A stretch of 6,289 nt of DNA from Anaerolineaceae bacterium 46_22 (GCA_001508595.1 LGHA01000073.1:1-6289); one strand, 5' to 3'; counted from the stretch's first letter, positions 1-6,146 are shown. Program-made: numbers and translations. Notes: generated by a model from the sequence alone, not told the origin.

Positions 1-1763
1 GGGTAGGCAACCTGGACCTTTTCACCCTGCCATATGATCTGCTCTGTGCGCAGTGCCTGGCGTGCTTCCCGTTCACTCGCCAGGATTTCTTTGATGTTTG
101 GTATGTATGCCAGTCGGACGAAATAAAAGCCAGTGCTGCCGTCCGGATACAGAAGCGTTTCTTCTATACTGACATCGGTGAATTTGCCGGACTCGGCAAT
201 CCACGCCAGGTCTTCTTCGGTCATGATGAACAGGGTATGCGCATCAAGGGGCAGGTAGCTCATTCCGTAGGCGTTAATATTGCCCATTTCCAGGTTGGGA
301 ATCCCATCTCCGAAAAAGCGCAGGAACACATCGGTGCCGTTCGCCCAGGTTGAACTGACCAGCACCTTTGTGTCTGGTTGGGACCGGGCAATCTCAACCG
401 CCCGGGTAAAGACCTGCTGCGCTCCGTACTGCATGCCGGTTAAGCCGTAATCGGTGTACCATGTAGGGCTGTTTAAAAGGGCGTCGGACAGCATCCAGAA
501 GCTGCTCAAAGCCAGGAGCAAAAAGGTGAGGACAATCAGGGTTTGAGGTTTTATCTGCCAATGAAGGATGATCCAGTTAGACAATTTGTCAAGCCCAATA
601 GCCATTAGCAGTGTGGCAGGGAGGATGAAAACCAAACCCCGGGTGATGCCCCAATCCACAATGGCGGCACCGCTGGGAGCAGCGAGTAAAGCAAACAGCA
701 GCACACGATGCGCTGGGTCTTTGAAGCACTTGATGGTGTGGACCAGGCCGCTGATGAACAAGGGAAAAGTTACCCACAGGATATGCCCATAGGCTTTCAT
801 GGTATGGCGGTCAAGGTCGAACTGATTGGAGAACAGCCAGGTGGGAAGTGTAATATTTGGTGCGAGTCGCTTAAGGATGGAAGGCCTGGGATAAAACCAG
901 TAAAACGGGTTGAAACCCTTGAGATAGCGAATCATGAAGGCAGCGAGCTTTTCTGTGAGCGGGATGTCTTTTACCCAATAGGAATTGAGCAGGGTCAGGT
1001 GCTGCGTGAGTTCATTTTCGTGGGTCAGCGTGAATCGCAAATAGGGGAGGGCAAGCAGGAAAAGCAAAACCAGGCCAGCCAGGGCTGTTTTTTTATGCTC
1101 AAGGTGATAGCGTGCATCTATGATCAGCAAGAATAAGCCTGTCAGGACGACGATCACCTGTCCCGGACTGTAGGCATAAAAAGCAAGGGCACCAAAGATC
1201 AAGGCGGGATAGAGTTTATTGAGGTTTCCCTGCCTGTAGGACAGGTAGTAATACAAAAATGGGGCAACCATGGAAGCCATCAGGACGGTTTCAAAGGCTG
1301 TTCTTGAATGGAGGAACCAGGCAGGGATCATTGCAAGCAGGAGCGGTGCAGTCCACCAAAGACGCCGGTTTAAGTGGTCCCGCAGGATCAAACCAAGAAA
1401 AATGGGGGCAAATAGGCTCAAGGCAGCGGATGTACCCCGGGTCACCCAAACGGATTTGCCAAACAACAGGGTGGGGATCACCTGGGCATAAACCGAAAGG
1501 CTCAGGTTGTACTGACCGCCGTTTTCAAAAAAAGTTGGCAGGAAGCCCCCTTGAGGGTCGCGGAAACCGTTGGCAAGCAGATCGGCAGCATGCTGGGTTT
1601 GAATGGCTTCATCGGTGAAAAAGAAAATTGGGAAATCTGGCAGGCGGATCAAGCGGGTGAGGAGATAAACAGCCAACGATGCCAGGAAGAATACCAGCCC
1701 CCAATTTGTGGAATTTTCATTTTTGTTCTGAGCTTGAGGAGGGAAATTCTCAGACTGGGACAT
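1..1763 (-). CDS. Partial GT-C fold membrane glycosyltransferase (GT39/ArnT/PMT-like), C-terminus beyond the window
   Basis: An open frame of 587 codons starts at the ATG complementary to 1761-1763 and runs off the left edge without a stop. The protein has a polar N-terminus (about 1-20), then roughly eleven hydrophobic segments (around 22-40, 88-101, 112-128, 136-150, 158-175, 185-199, 202-217, 227-243, 326-345, 372-391, 406-426), then a soluble, probably extracytoplasmic region from about 430. After the first membrane segment comes an acidic loop with Asp51-Glu52 in FFFTDEAIQ. This is the position and character of the catalytic acidic motif of GT-C enzymes, which transfer sugar from a polyprenyl-phosphate donor outside the membrane. 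HSRTAFE at 152-158 also resembles the conserved SR-containing loop of this group. Donor and acceptor cannot be told; lipid, protein or cell-surface polysaccharide are all possible. The start is supported by AGGAG seven bases upstream. The gene diverges from gatC. The family call is moderate; that it is a real membrane-protein gene is very likely. Confidence 0.85.
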   Translation of the reverse strand, partial: MSQSENFPPQAQNKNENSTNWGLVFFLASLAVYLLTRLIRLPDFPIFFFTDEAIQTQHAADLLANGFRDPQGGFLPTFFENGGQYNLSLSVYAQVIPTLLFGKSVWVTRGTSAALSLFAPIFLGLILRDHLNRRLWWTAPLLLAMIPAWFLHSRTAFETVLMASMVAPFLYYYLSYRQGNLNKLYPALIFGALAFYAYSPGQVIVVLTGLFLLIIDARYHLEHKKTALAGLVLLFLLALPYLRFTLTHENELTQHLTLLNSYWVKDIPLTEKLAAFMIRYLKGFNPFYWFYPRPSILKRLAPNITLPTWLFSNQFDLDRHTMKAYGHILWVTFPLFISGLVHTIKCFKDPAHRVLLFALLAAPSGAAIVDWGITRGLVFILPATLLMAIGLDKLSNWIILHWQIKPQTLIVLTFLLLALSSFWMLSDALLNSPTWYTDYGLTGMQYGAQQVFTRAVEIARSQPDTKVLVSSTWANGTDVFLRFFGDGIPNLEMGNINAYGMSYLPLDAHTLFIMTEEDLAWIAESGKFTDVSIEETLLYPDGSTGFYFVRLAYIPNIKEILASEREARQALRTEQIIWQGEKVQVAY

Positions 1764-1770
1764 GCATGGG

Positions 1771-1775
1771 CTCCT
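1771..1775 (-). promoter_or_regulatory. Ribosome binding site of the glycosyltransferase gene
   Basis: On the - strand this reads AGGAG, with seven bases before the ATG at 1763-1761. It decides the start. Another ATG four bases upstream (1767-1765) is in a different frame. Confidence 0.75.
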
Positions 1776-1792
1776 GTGATCAGTGTGTTCAG

Positions 1793-1801
1793 ATTATAGC
1801 A
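1793..1801 (-). promoter_or_regulatory. Extended -10 promoter for the glycosyltransferase gene
   Basis: The - strand reads TGCTATAAT, a perfect TGnTATAAT extended -10 motif for the housekeeping sigma factor. No convincing -35 box lies 16-18 bases upstream, which is typical of extended -10 promoters. Transcription would start near 1786, giving a leader of about 23 bases that contains the AGGAG site. The motif is seen directly; activity is inferred. Confidence 0.6.
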
Positions 1802-1889
1802 TGGAGAATGTCTTTTTTGCCTGGACGATTTTACATGGATTTATGAAAAATTTGGATGAGTTAAGAGTAATAAATAATTCTACAAATTA

Positions 1890-1898
1890 TGATATAAT
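1890..1898 (+). promoter_or_regulatory. Candidate extended -10 promoter reading into the hairpin element
   Basis: TGATATAAT is a perfect TGnTATAAT motif on the + strand in an AT-rich stretch. No good -35 box is present. A start about seven bases downstream falls near 1905, exactly where the first hairpin begins. AGGAGG at 1901-1906 follows, but no ATG, GTG or TTG is placed to use it, so a non-coding transcript or a long leader for gatC is more likely than a protein. AT-rich DNA gives chance matches, so confidence is limited. Confidence 0.4.
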
Positions 1899-1904
1899 CA
1901 AGGA

Positions 1905-2015
1905 GGGCATTTCCCCGCAGCTTGCTGCGAGATTGTGCCCAAAAATCTGTCCCGAAGGGTGAAATCCTGTAATGCCCCGTAGCTTGCTGTGGGGATAAGG
2001 ATTTCAAAGATTTTT
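1905..2015 (+). repeat. Two abutting imperfect hairpins with near-identical cores (REP/MITE-like element or structured RNA)
   Basis: Hairpin 1 (1905-1940): GGGCA at 1905-1909 pairs with TGCCC at 1936-1940, and CGCAGC at 1916-1921 pairs with GCTGCG at 1924-1929, with a symmetric 6+6 internal loop between them. Hairpin 2 (1941-2015) starts at the next base. AAAAATCT at 1941-1948 pairs with AGATTTTT at 2008-2015, TGAAATCCT at 1960-1968 with AGGATTTCA at 1998-2006, and CCCCGTAGC at 1975-1983 with GCTGTGGGG at 1986-1994 (two G-T pairs). The 5' arm of hairpin 2 carries an extra CCCGAAGGG mini-hairpin (1951-1959). The two cores, CCCCGCAGCTTGCTGCG and CCCCGTAGCTTGCTGTG, are near-identical direct copies 62 bases apart. 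The nested pairing looks too extensive for chance. It could be a REP-like palindromic element dispersed in the genome, or a structured RNA transcribed from the promoter motif at 1890. The T-rich run at 2011-2020 could end a transcript. Confidence 0.6.
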
Positions 2016-2092
2016 GTTTTACAGAGGGGTTTGAGACGGCGGATTTAAAGGAAGCACGCGCGCTGCTGGAGGAATTGGGGGTGTATTTGTGA
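2009..2092 (+). pseudogene. C-terminal remnant of a decayed protein gene
   Basis: The frame ending at TGA 2090-2092 reads DFCFTEGFETADLKEA followed by RALLEELGVYL. This looks like real protein: it is an amphipathic, acidic helix-forming tail with natural codon use, ending in a proper stop. The pattern FTEGF(D/E)T.DLKEA(K/R)ALL(D/E)EL is, from memory, the usual extreme C-terminus of large AAA-ATPase/TPR signalling proteins (adenylate-cyclase-type or MalT-like) found in Chloroflexota, cyanobacteria and deltaproteobacteria. The frame is closed by TAA at 1970-1972, and no start codon or upstream domain is present, so only about 28 recognisable residues remain. Its beginning overlaps the 3' arm of hairpin 2, so the palindromic element or a deletion may have removed the rest. 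The resemblance is from recall, not a search, and a chance frame cannot be excluded. Confidence 0.45.
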
Positions 2093-2222
2093 GAAAAAAG
2101 AAATCGCGATTTTGATAATTTATTTTTTGAAAGCTGCCTTATTCTAGAAGAGCAATTTGGGTGCACAGGGCTGCTTTTATTTCATCTATGGTTTTAGATG
2201 GGCTTGCGCCATTTAGGGTGAG

Positions 2223-2251
2223 TTTAAGGTATCATATATCATCAGAATAAT
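2223..2251 (+). promoter_or_regulatory. Candidate sigma-70 promoter of the gat operon
   Basis: TTTAAG (2223-2228), a 17-base spacer and AATAAT (2246-2251) match 3 of 6 and 5 of 6 consensus bases. The start would fall near 2258, leaving a leader of about 32 bases with the palindrome and ribosome binding site. An overlapping alternative is TTTAGG (2212-2217) with TATATC (2235-2240), also 17 bases apart. The match is weak, and AT-rich sequence makes false positives likely. Confidence 0.3.
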
Positions 2252-2264
2252 GTTAAGAACGACC

Positions 2265-2278
2265 TCCATTCGAATGGA
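2265..2278 (+). promoter_or_regulatory. 14-base palindrome overlapping the gatC ribosome binding site
   Basis: TCCATTCGAATGGA is a perfect palindrome. Its 3' half supplies the GGA of the likely gatC Shine-Dalgarno sequence GGAAG (2276-2280), nine bases before the ATG at 2290. As DNA it could be an operator for a dimeric repressor. As RNA it could form a 5-bp hairpin with a UCGA loop that hides part of the ribosome binding site. Palindrome and overlap are seen directly; any regulatory role is inferred. Confidence 0.4.
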
Positions 2279-2289
2279 AGAAACCAATT

Positions 2290-2610
2290 ATGACCGACGA
2301 AATCAGCCCCGAATTATTTGAACACCTGGTAGAACTGGCGGCTTTTGCATTTGATCCTGAAGAAGCCAAGTACCTGCGCCGGGAATTGAATAACCAGTTA
2401 AAGGCGATCCACCAGCTTGCGGCGGTTCCACTGGATGATGACGTGCCACCTGCATCGCACGGTGTGCCTTATACCGATCAAAACAGCCCCCCCTTAAGAG
2501 AAGACCGTTGGGAGCCTTGCGATAACCCGGATGAAATCCTGGCGCAGGCAACCCAGGTTGAGGATCGCTATTTTATTGTCCCTGATATTCCCCACACAGA
2601 ATTGGAATAA
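2290..2610 (+). CDS. gatC: Aspartyl/glutamyl-tRNA amidotransferase subunit C
   Basis: This 106-residue protein matches the small GatC subunit, usually about 95-100 residues. GatC wraps around the GatA-GatB interface and stabilises the cytoplasmic complex that amidates Glu-tRNA(Gln) and/or Asp-tRNA(Asn). Seen in order: an N-terminal helical part (ISPELFEHLVELAAFAFDPEEA, about 5-26, the family's hydrophobic helix followed by the 'EEA' turn), a second helix with LRRELNNQL (29-37), the PASHGVP segment (54-60; the family has P.SH), PPLREDRWEP (67-76; the family's LREDxxxP), and the C-terminal VEDRYFIVPDI (90-100; the family's ..FFxVPxV). The ATG follows GGAAG by nine bases and is the first in frame. 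The gene opens the operon, with five bases between its stop and gatA. The identification rests on these motifs plus the neighbours. Confidence 0.95.
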   Translation: MTDEISPELFEHLVELAAFAFDPEEAKYLRRELNNQLKAIHQLAAVPLDDDVPPASHGVPYTDQNSPPLREDRWEPCDNPDEILAQATQVEDRYFIVPDIPHTELE

Positions 2611-2615
2611 ACACC

Positions 2616-4211
2616 ATGTCACTTATGGATATGACAGCACGAAATATCGCGGAAAAGGTCAGGCGAGGGGAACTCTCAGCCGTAGAGGTTGTGGAGGATG
2701 CCCTTGAACGGATCAGCGCGGTTGACGGCCGCCCTGGTGCATTGGATTATGGTGAAATCAGTGATGAAGACAAAAGCAAAGTGCATGCCTTTATCACCCA
2801 GACGAAGGACCGCGCCTATCAGCAAGCACAGGAAGTGGACAGAAGGGTCAGCGCGGGCGAAGACCCGGGACCACTGGCAGGTGTCCCGATCACTGTTAAG
2901 GATATCTTTTGTGTCAAAGGTACGCCGTCGACAGCTGGTTCACGGATGTTAGCCAATTTCGTTGCTCCCTACACTGCCACCCCCGTGGAAAGGCTGGAAG
3001 CGGCAGGCGCGATCACCCTTGGTAAAGTTAACCTGGATGAATTTACCTACGGTTCTTCATCAGAATCTTCGGCTTTTCAACCCGCAACTCGCAACCCATG
3101 GCACACGGACTATGTCCCCGGGGGATCATCGGGCGGATCGGCAGCTGCTGTTGCAGCAGGTGAAGGGCTGCTTTCAATCGGCACGGACACCGGCGGCTCA
3201 ATCCGCCAACCGGCAGCCTTTTGCGGGGTGGTGGGACTCAAGCCTACCTACGGCCGTGTATCCCGCTATGGCCTGATCGCCTTCGGTTCCTCTTTGGATT
3301 GCCCGGGTCCGGTTGCCCGCAATGTGGGCGATGCAGCTTTGATGCTTTCGGTGATGGCTGGTGAAGACCGATGTGACAGTACAGCCGCAACCTTGCCGGT
3401 GCCGGATTACCTTTCGAGTTTGGATAAGGATGTAAGGGGCTTGCGCATTGGCATTTCCCCGGATTATATGCGCATCCCTTATCCCGATCTGCAAACCGGG
3501 GAGGTCGTGGTGGCGGATTTACCGGAAGAGATTCGCGACGCAATCCTGGACGCAGCCCAGGCTTTGGCTGACCAGGGTGCTGAGATCGTCGAAAACGTCC
3601 CCATGCCCAATATGTCCTATGGAATCCCGACTTATTTTGTCATCAGCCGTGTGGAAGCAGCTTCCAACTTGCACCGTTTTGACGGTGTTAAGTACGGTTA
3701 TCGGACACAAAGCGAGTTCTCAGATTTACGCGAGATGTACCGCAAGACAAGAGCGGAAGGTTTTGGATTGCAGCCGAAATTACGCATCTTGATGGGCATG
3801 TACGTCAGTGCTGCTCAATACAGTGAGCAGTATTACCAGCGCGCTTTAAAGGTGCGCAGTAAAATCCGTTCTGATTTTGAGGCTGTTTTTGATCCGCAAG
3901 GGGCTTATCGCCTGGATGCCCTGCTGACACCTACCACACCTACCACAGCCTTTAAGCTGGGGGATGTCTATGGTGATACCGTACTGATGCAGTATGCTGA
4001 CCAGCTGACCGTCCCTGCCAACCACGCCGGCATCCCGGCGATCTCCATCCCCGGTGGGATTTCGTCTGAGGGCTTACCGATTGGGCTCCAGTTCCAGGCG
4101 CCTGATTACAGGGAAGATATCCTGTTCCAGGTCGGGCATGCTTATGAACAGGCGACGGATGACGCTGATTGGCGCAAGATCAAACCCCAGGTCATGAAAT
4201 TCGTGGACTAA
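2616..4211 (+). CDS. gatA: Aspartyl/glutamyl-tRNA amidotransferase subunit A (glutaminase subunit)
   Basis: GatA belongs to the amidase-signature family. It hydrolyses glutamine (or asparagine) and channels the ammonia to GatB. The Ser-cisSer-Lys triad is intact: Lys95 in [10 protein letters not shown], Ser171 in the [10 protein letters not shown] glycine-serine loop (the cis-serine), and Ser195 in [10 protein letters not shown] (the nucleophile). The assignments follow from spacing to the family (Lys79, Ser154, Ser178 in the Staphylococcus aureus enzyme). [14 protein letters not shown] (207-220), TRAEGFG (378-384), TPTTPTTAF (438-446) and [15 protein letters not shown] (465-479) are further GatA hallmarks. 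At 531 residues it is about 45 longer than the usual ~485. Most of the excess seems to lie in two insertions, near 39-55 (between AVD and VHAFIT) and near 285-303 (after GISPDY). The ATG at 2616 is preceded only by a weak GGAA within the end of gatC, so translation is probably coupled to gatC. A second in-frame ATG lies three codons on. Confidence 0.97.
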   Translation: MSLMDMTARNIAEKVRRGELSAVEVVEDALERISAVDGRPGALDYGEISDEDKSKVHAFITQTKDRAYQQAQEVDRRVSAGEDPGPLAGVPITVKDIFCVKGTPSTAGSRMLANFVAPYTATPVERLEAAGAITLGKVNLDEFTYGSSSESSAFQPATRNPWHTDYVPGGSSGGSAAAVAAGEGLLSIGTDTGGSIRQPAAFCGVVGLKPTYGRVSRYGLIAFGSSLDCPGPVARNVGDAALMLSVMAGEDRCDSTAATLPVPDYLSSLDKDVRGLRIGISPDYMRIPYPDLQTGEVVVADLPEEIRDAILDAAQALADQGAEIVENVPMPNMSYGIPTYFVISRVEAASNLHRFDGVKYGYRTQSEFSDLREMYRKTRAEGFGLQPKLRILMGMYVSAAQYSEQYYQRALKVRSKIRSDFEAVFDPQGAYRLDALLTPTTPTTAFKLGDVYGDTVLMQYADQLTVPANHAGIPAISIPGGISSEGLPIGLQFQAPDYREDILFQVGHAYEQATDDADWRKIKPQVMKFVD

Positions 4212-4215
4212 TTTG

Positions 4216-4698
4216 ATGGAAAAAAGCAGCCAGGAGCGATCATCAGATGAGAAATTACTTGCAGGCCTTGCCTATTTATTGGGCTTCATTCCTGCTGTTA
4301 TTATCTGGCTGTTGAAGAAGGATCAGTCACCTTTTATAAGATTTCACGCGTTACAGGCAGCGATTTACACTGGAATAATCAGCTTTGTTACAGTTTTATT
4401 ACTGGCAGCCCAAATAGCTCTGATGATAGTAATGGGCACAGGGGCGTTTATTGGAACAAACGTGATTGCTGATACGCTTGAACCGGAATCCCCAACAATC
4501 TACTTCTTCCTTTCTATCATCATGATCATGATCATACTGGTAGGATTGAGCATCATAGCGCTGCTTGTGATCAGCCTGCACCTGGTCAACTTCATCGCAG
4601 CAGTTTATGCCTTTACTGGCAAAGCATCGCGTTACCCCCTTTTGGGAGACTGGGTTGAAAGAATTTTGCAAAAAGATGGGGCACTTTCCAAAGGATAA
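4216..4698 (+). CDS. Small membrane protein of the Tic20/DUF4870-like type, inside the gat operon
   Basis: A 160-residue protein with a short charged N-terminus and three to four membrane segments (about 14-33, 48-80, 95-113, 113-133), ending in a polar tail. Two signatures support the family: the first hydrophobic segment followed by WLLKKDQSPFIRFHALQA (31-48), with the KK..SPF.RFHA.QA pattern of DUF4870/Tic20-like proteins, and YAFTGKASRYPLLGDW (131-146), matching their C-terminal G....YP..GD motif. No enzymatic function is known for these proteins and none is proposed. The ATG at 4216 is four bases after the gatA stop; a TTG three bases earlier is in frame but less likely. No ribosome binding site is evident, suggesting coupling to gatA. 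Four bases separate its stop from gatB, and its last codons carry the gatB ribosome binding site. Codon use is unlike its neighbours: ATA encodes 6 of 22 isoleucines, against none in gatA or gatB. Confidence 0.88.
   Translation: MEKSSQERSSDEKLLAGLAYLLGFIPAVIIWLLKKDQSPFIRFHALQAAIYTGIISFVTVLLLAAQIALMIVMGTGAFIGTNVIADTLEPESPTIYFFLSIIMIMIILVGLSIIALLVISLHLVNFIAAVYAFTGKASRYPLLGDWVERILQKDGALSKG
4691..4695 (+). promoter_or_regulatory. Ribosome binding site deciding the gatB start
   Basis: AAGGA sits seven bases before ATG 4703 and overlaps the last codons of the membrane gene. It supports 4703 as the gatB start over the in-frame ATG at 4607, which would overlap the upstream gene by 92 bases. Confidence 0.8.
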
Positions 4699-4702
4699 AA
4701 AT

Positions 4703-6142
4703 ATGACCGACTACGAAACCGTGATTGGGCTCGAAACCCACATTCAACTTAATACGACCACCAAGATTTTTTGCAGCTGCAAAGCGGATTCCTGGGAGCA
4801 GCCGCCCAATACCAATATTTGCCCGGTGTGTTCTGGCTTGCCCGGTGTGCTGCCGGTGTTGAATGAGGCGGCAGTACGCAAAGGTGCTTTACTGGCTGCT
4901 GCCATGCATTCGGAAATTCGCCTGACATCGCATTTTGATCGCAAGAATTATTTTTATCCTGACCTGCCCAAGGGTTACCAGATTTCGCAGTATGACATGG
5001 CACTGGGAAAAGGCGGCTATATGGACCTGCCAATGCCCGATGGATCAGTGCGTCGCGTGCACATCGAAAAACTGCACCTGGAAGAGGATGCAGGCAAGAC
5101 CAAATATGAGGGTGGACGGCGCTTTGTGGACTTCAACCGCTGCGGCGTGCCCCTGGTGGAAATGGTCACCGGTCCGGACTTGCGCTCTGCGGATGAAGCC
5201 GCGCAGTACCTGATCCGATTGAGGCAGTTATTACGCTGGCTGGGCGTTTCGGAAGCGGATATGGAAAAGGGGCACTTGCGCTGTGATGCAAACGTCTCCA
5301 TTCGCCCGGTGGGTTTTACCGGCTTGAATCCCAAAAGTGAGATCAAAAATGTGAACTCGATTGAAGCGGTGCGTGCTGCCATCAACAAAGAGGTGGAACG
5401 GCAGATTGCCCTGGTCGAATCGGGCGGCAGGGTGGAATCATGGACATTGGATTGGGATGATGCCCAACAGCGCCTGACGAAGATGCGCTCCAAGGAAACC
5501 ATTGCGGATTACCGTTACTTCCGTGAGCCGGATCTGCTGCCATTGGAACTCAGCGAGGACTGGCGCGATGGGGTCCTGGCAGCGCTGCCTGAACTCCCCC
5601 TCGAACGGCGTGCCCGTTTTATGCGAGACTACGAACTTCCTGAATACGATGCGGATATCCTTACCGGGGATCGACCGCTTTCAGATTATTATGAGACTGC
5701 TGTTGAAGCTTACGGCGGCGACCCGAAGGTCGTTTCTAACTGGATCATGAATGAAATCCTAAGGATGTTGAATGAGTTGGGCACAAGTGCGGATGCCCTG
5801 GTGATCACGCCCGAGCACCTGGCAGCGGTGATCAAGATGGTGGAGGCGGGCATGATTAACAATGCGACGGGAAAATCCGTGCTGGCTAAGGTGCAGGAAA
5901 GTGGCAAGGCACCCGGCGACATTGTGTTGGAAGAAGGATTAGCGCAGGTCAGTGATGATTCTGCCCTGCAGGCGGCGATCGATAAGGTGCTGTCTGCAAA
6001 CCCGGAGGAGCTGGCAAGTTACAGGGGTGGCAAAGAAGGTTTGTTTGGCTGGTTCATGGGGCAGGTGATGCGCGAAACCAAAGGCAAAGCCGACCCGGGG
6101 GTGACCCGGGAACTGCTTGGGAAAGCGCTGAAAGGCGAGTAG
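4703..6142 (+). CDS. gatB: Aspartyl/glutamyl-tRNA amidotransferase subunit B
   Basis: GatB (479 residues, normal length) binds misacylated Glu-tRNA(Gln)/Asp-tRNA(Asn), phosphorylates the side-chain carboxylate with ATP and amidates it with ammonia from GatA. The start reads MTDYETVIGLETHIQL, the usual GatB opening with the Glu11/His13 active-site region. Cys24, Cys26, Cys40 and Cys43 (FCSCK...CPVCSGLPG) form the four-cysteine zinc site. Then follow FDRKNYFYPDLPKGYQISQYD (78-98), LHLEEDAGK (124-132), FNRCGVPLVEMVT, the tRNA-associated GHLRCDANVSIRP and KSEIKNVNSIEAVR, and C-terminal helical and YqeY-like tail domains ending in GLFGWFMGQVMRETKGKADP, the family's GxxMGQVMKxTxGKA(N/D)P signature. 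No key residue appears missing. It closes the operon; only four bases separate it from the membrane gene. A promoter for the tRNA lies five bases past its stop. Confidence 0.97.
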   Translation: MTDYETVIGLETHIQLNTTTKIFCSCKADSWEQPPNTNICPVCSGLPGVLPVLNEAAVRKGALLAAAMHSEIRLTSHFDRKNYFYPDLPKGYQISQYDMALGKGGYMDLPMPDGSVRRVHIEKLHLEEDAGKTKYEGGRRFVDFNRCGVPLVEMVTGPDLRSADEAAQYLIRLRQLLRWLGVSEADMEKGHLRCDANVSIRPVGFTGLNPKSEIKNVNSIEAVRAAINKEVERQIALVESGGRVESWTLDWDDAQQRLTKMRSKETIADYRYFREPDLLPLELSEDWRDGVLAALPELPLERRARFMRDYELPEYDADILTGDRPLSDYYETAVEAYGGDPKVVSNWIMNEILRMLNELGTSADALVITPEHLAAVIKMVEAGMINNATGKSVLAKVQESGKAPGDIVLEEGLAQVSDDSALQAAIDKVLSANPEELASYRGGKEGLFGWFMGQVMRETKGKADPGVTRELLGKALKGE

Positions 6143-6146
6143 CGTG

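Larger units (their letters stand above)
2093..2289 (+). other. gatC upstream region, no gene seen
   Basis: This is an AT-rich intergenic stretch without a credible reading frame on either strand. It holds a perfect 12-base palindrome AAATCGCGATTT (2101-2112), a TTCTAGAA palindrome near 2142, the weak promoter candidate at 2223-2251 and the palindrome over the gatC ribosome binding site. Nothing else stands out. Confidence 0.5.

Noticed and set aside
708..1618. Several + strand open frames of 73-142 codons within the first 1.8 kb
   Set aside because: All lie antisense to the long uninterrupted glycosyltransferase frame on the - strand, whose hydrophobic pattern and ribosome binding site mark it as the real gene.
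1901..1906. AGGAGG, a perfect Shine-Dalgarno-like sequence
   Set aside because: No ATG, GTG or TTG opens a useful frame at proper distance. The only nearby choice, ATT at 1909, is too close and its frame ends after 18 codons. It is better read as part of hairpin 1 and its flank.
1941..2020. Hairpin 2 as a plain intrinsic terminator
   Set aside because: The GC-rich stem ends at 1994 while the T-run begins at 2011, too far for a classical terminator. The T-run also pairs with the upstream A-run, and neither adjacent gene ends here. It may still end a short transcript, which is noted under the RNA finding.
1861..2166. A 101-codon open frame on the - strand across the intergenic region
   Set aside because: Its product is a Ser/Lys-rich jumble that runs through both hairpins and is antisense to the remnant tail. 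It has no ribosome binding site or family resemblance.
3931..3952. Short tandem repeat ACACCTACC in gatA
   Set aside because: It encodes the conserved TPTTPTT segment of GatA, so the repetition follows from the protein.
4213..4215. TTG start for the membrane gene
   Set aside because: The adjacent ATG at 4216 is in frame and a more common start, and neither has a distinguishing ribosome binding site.
4607..4702. In-frame N-terminal extension of gatB by 32 codons from ATG 4607
   Set aside because: It would overlap the membrane gene by 92 bases, and the extra residues do not look like GatB. ATG 4703 has AAGGA at ideal spacing and gives the standard MTDYETVIGLE start.
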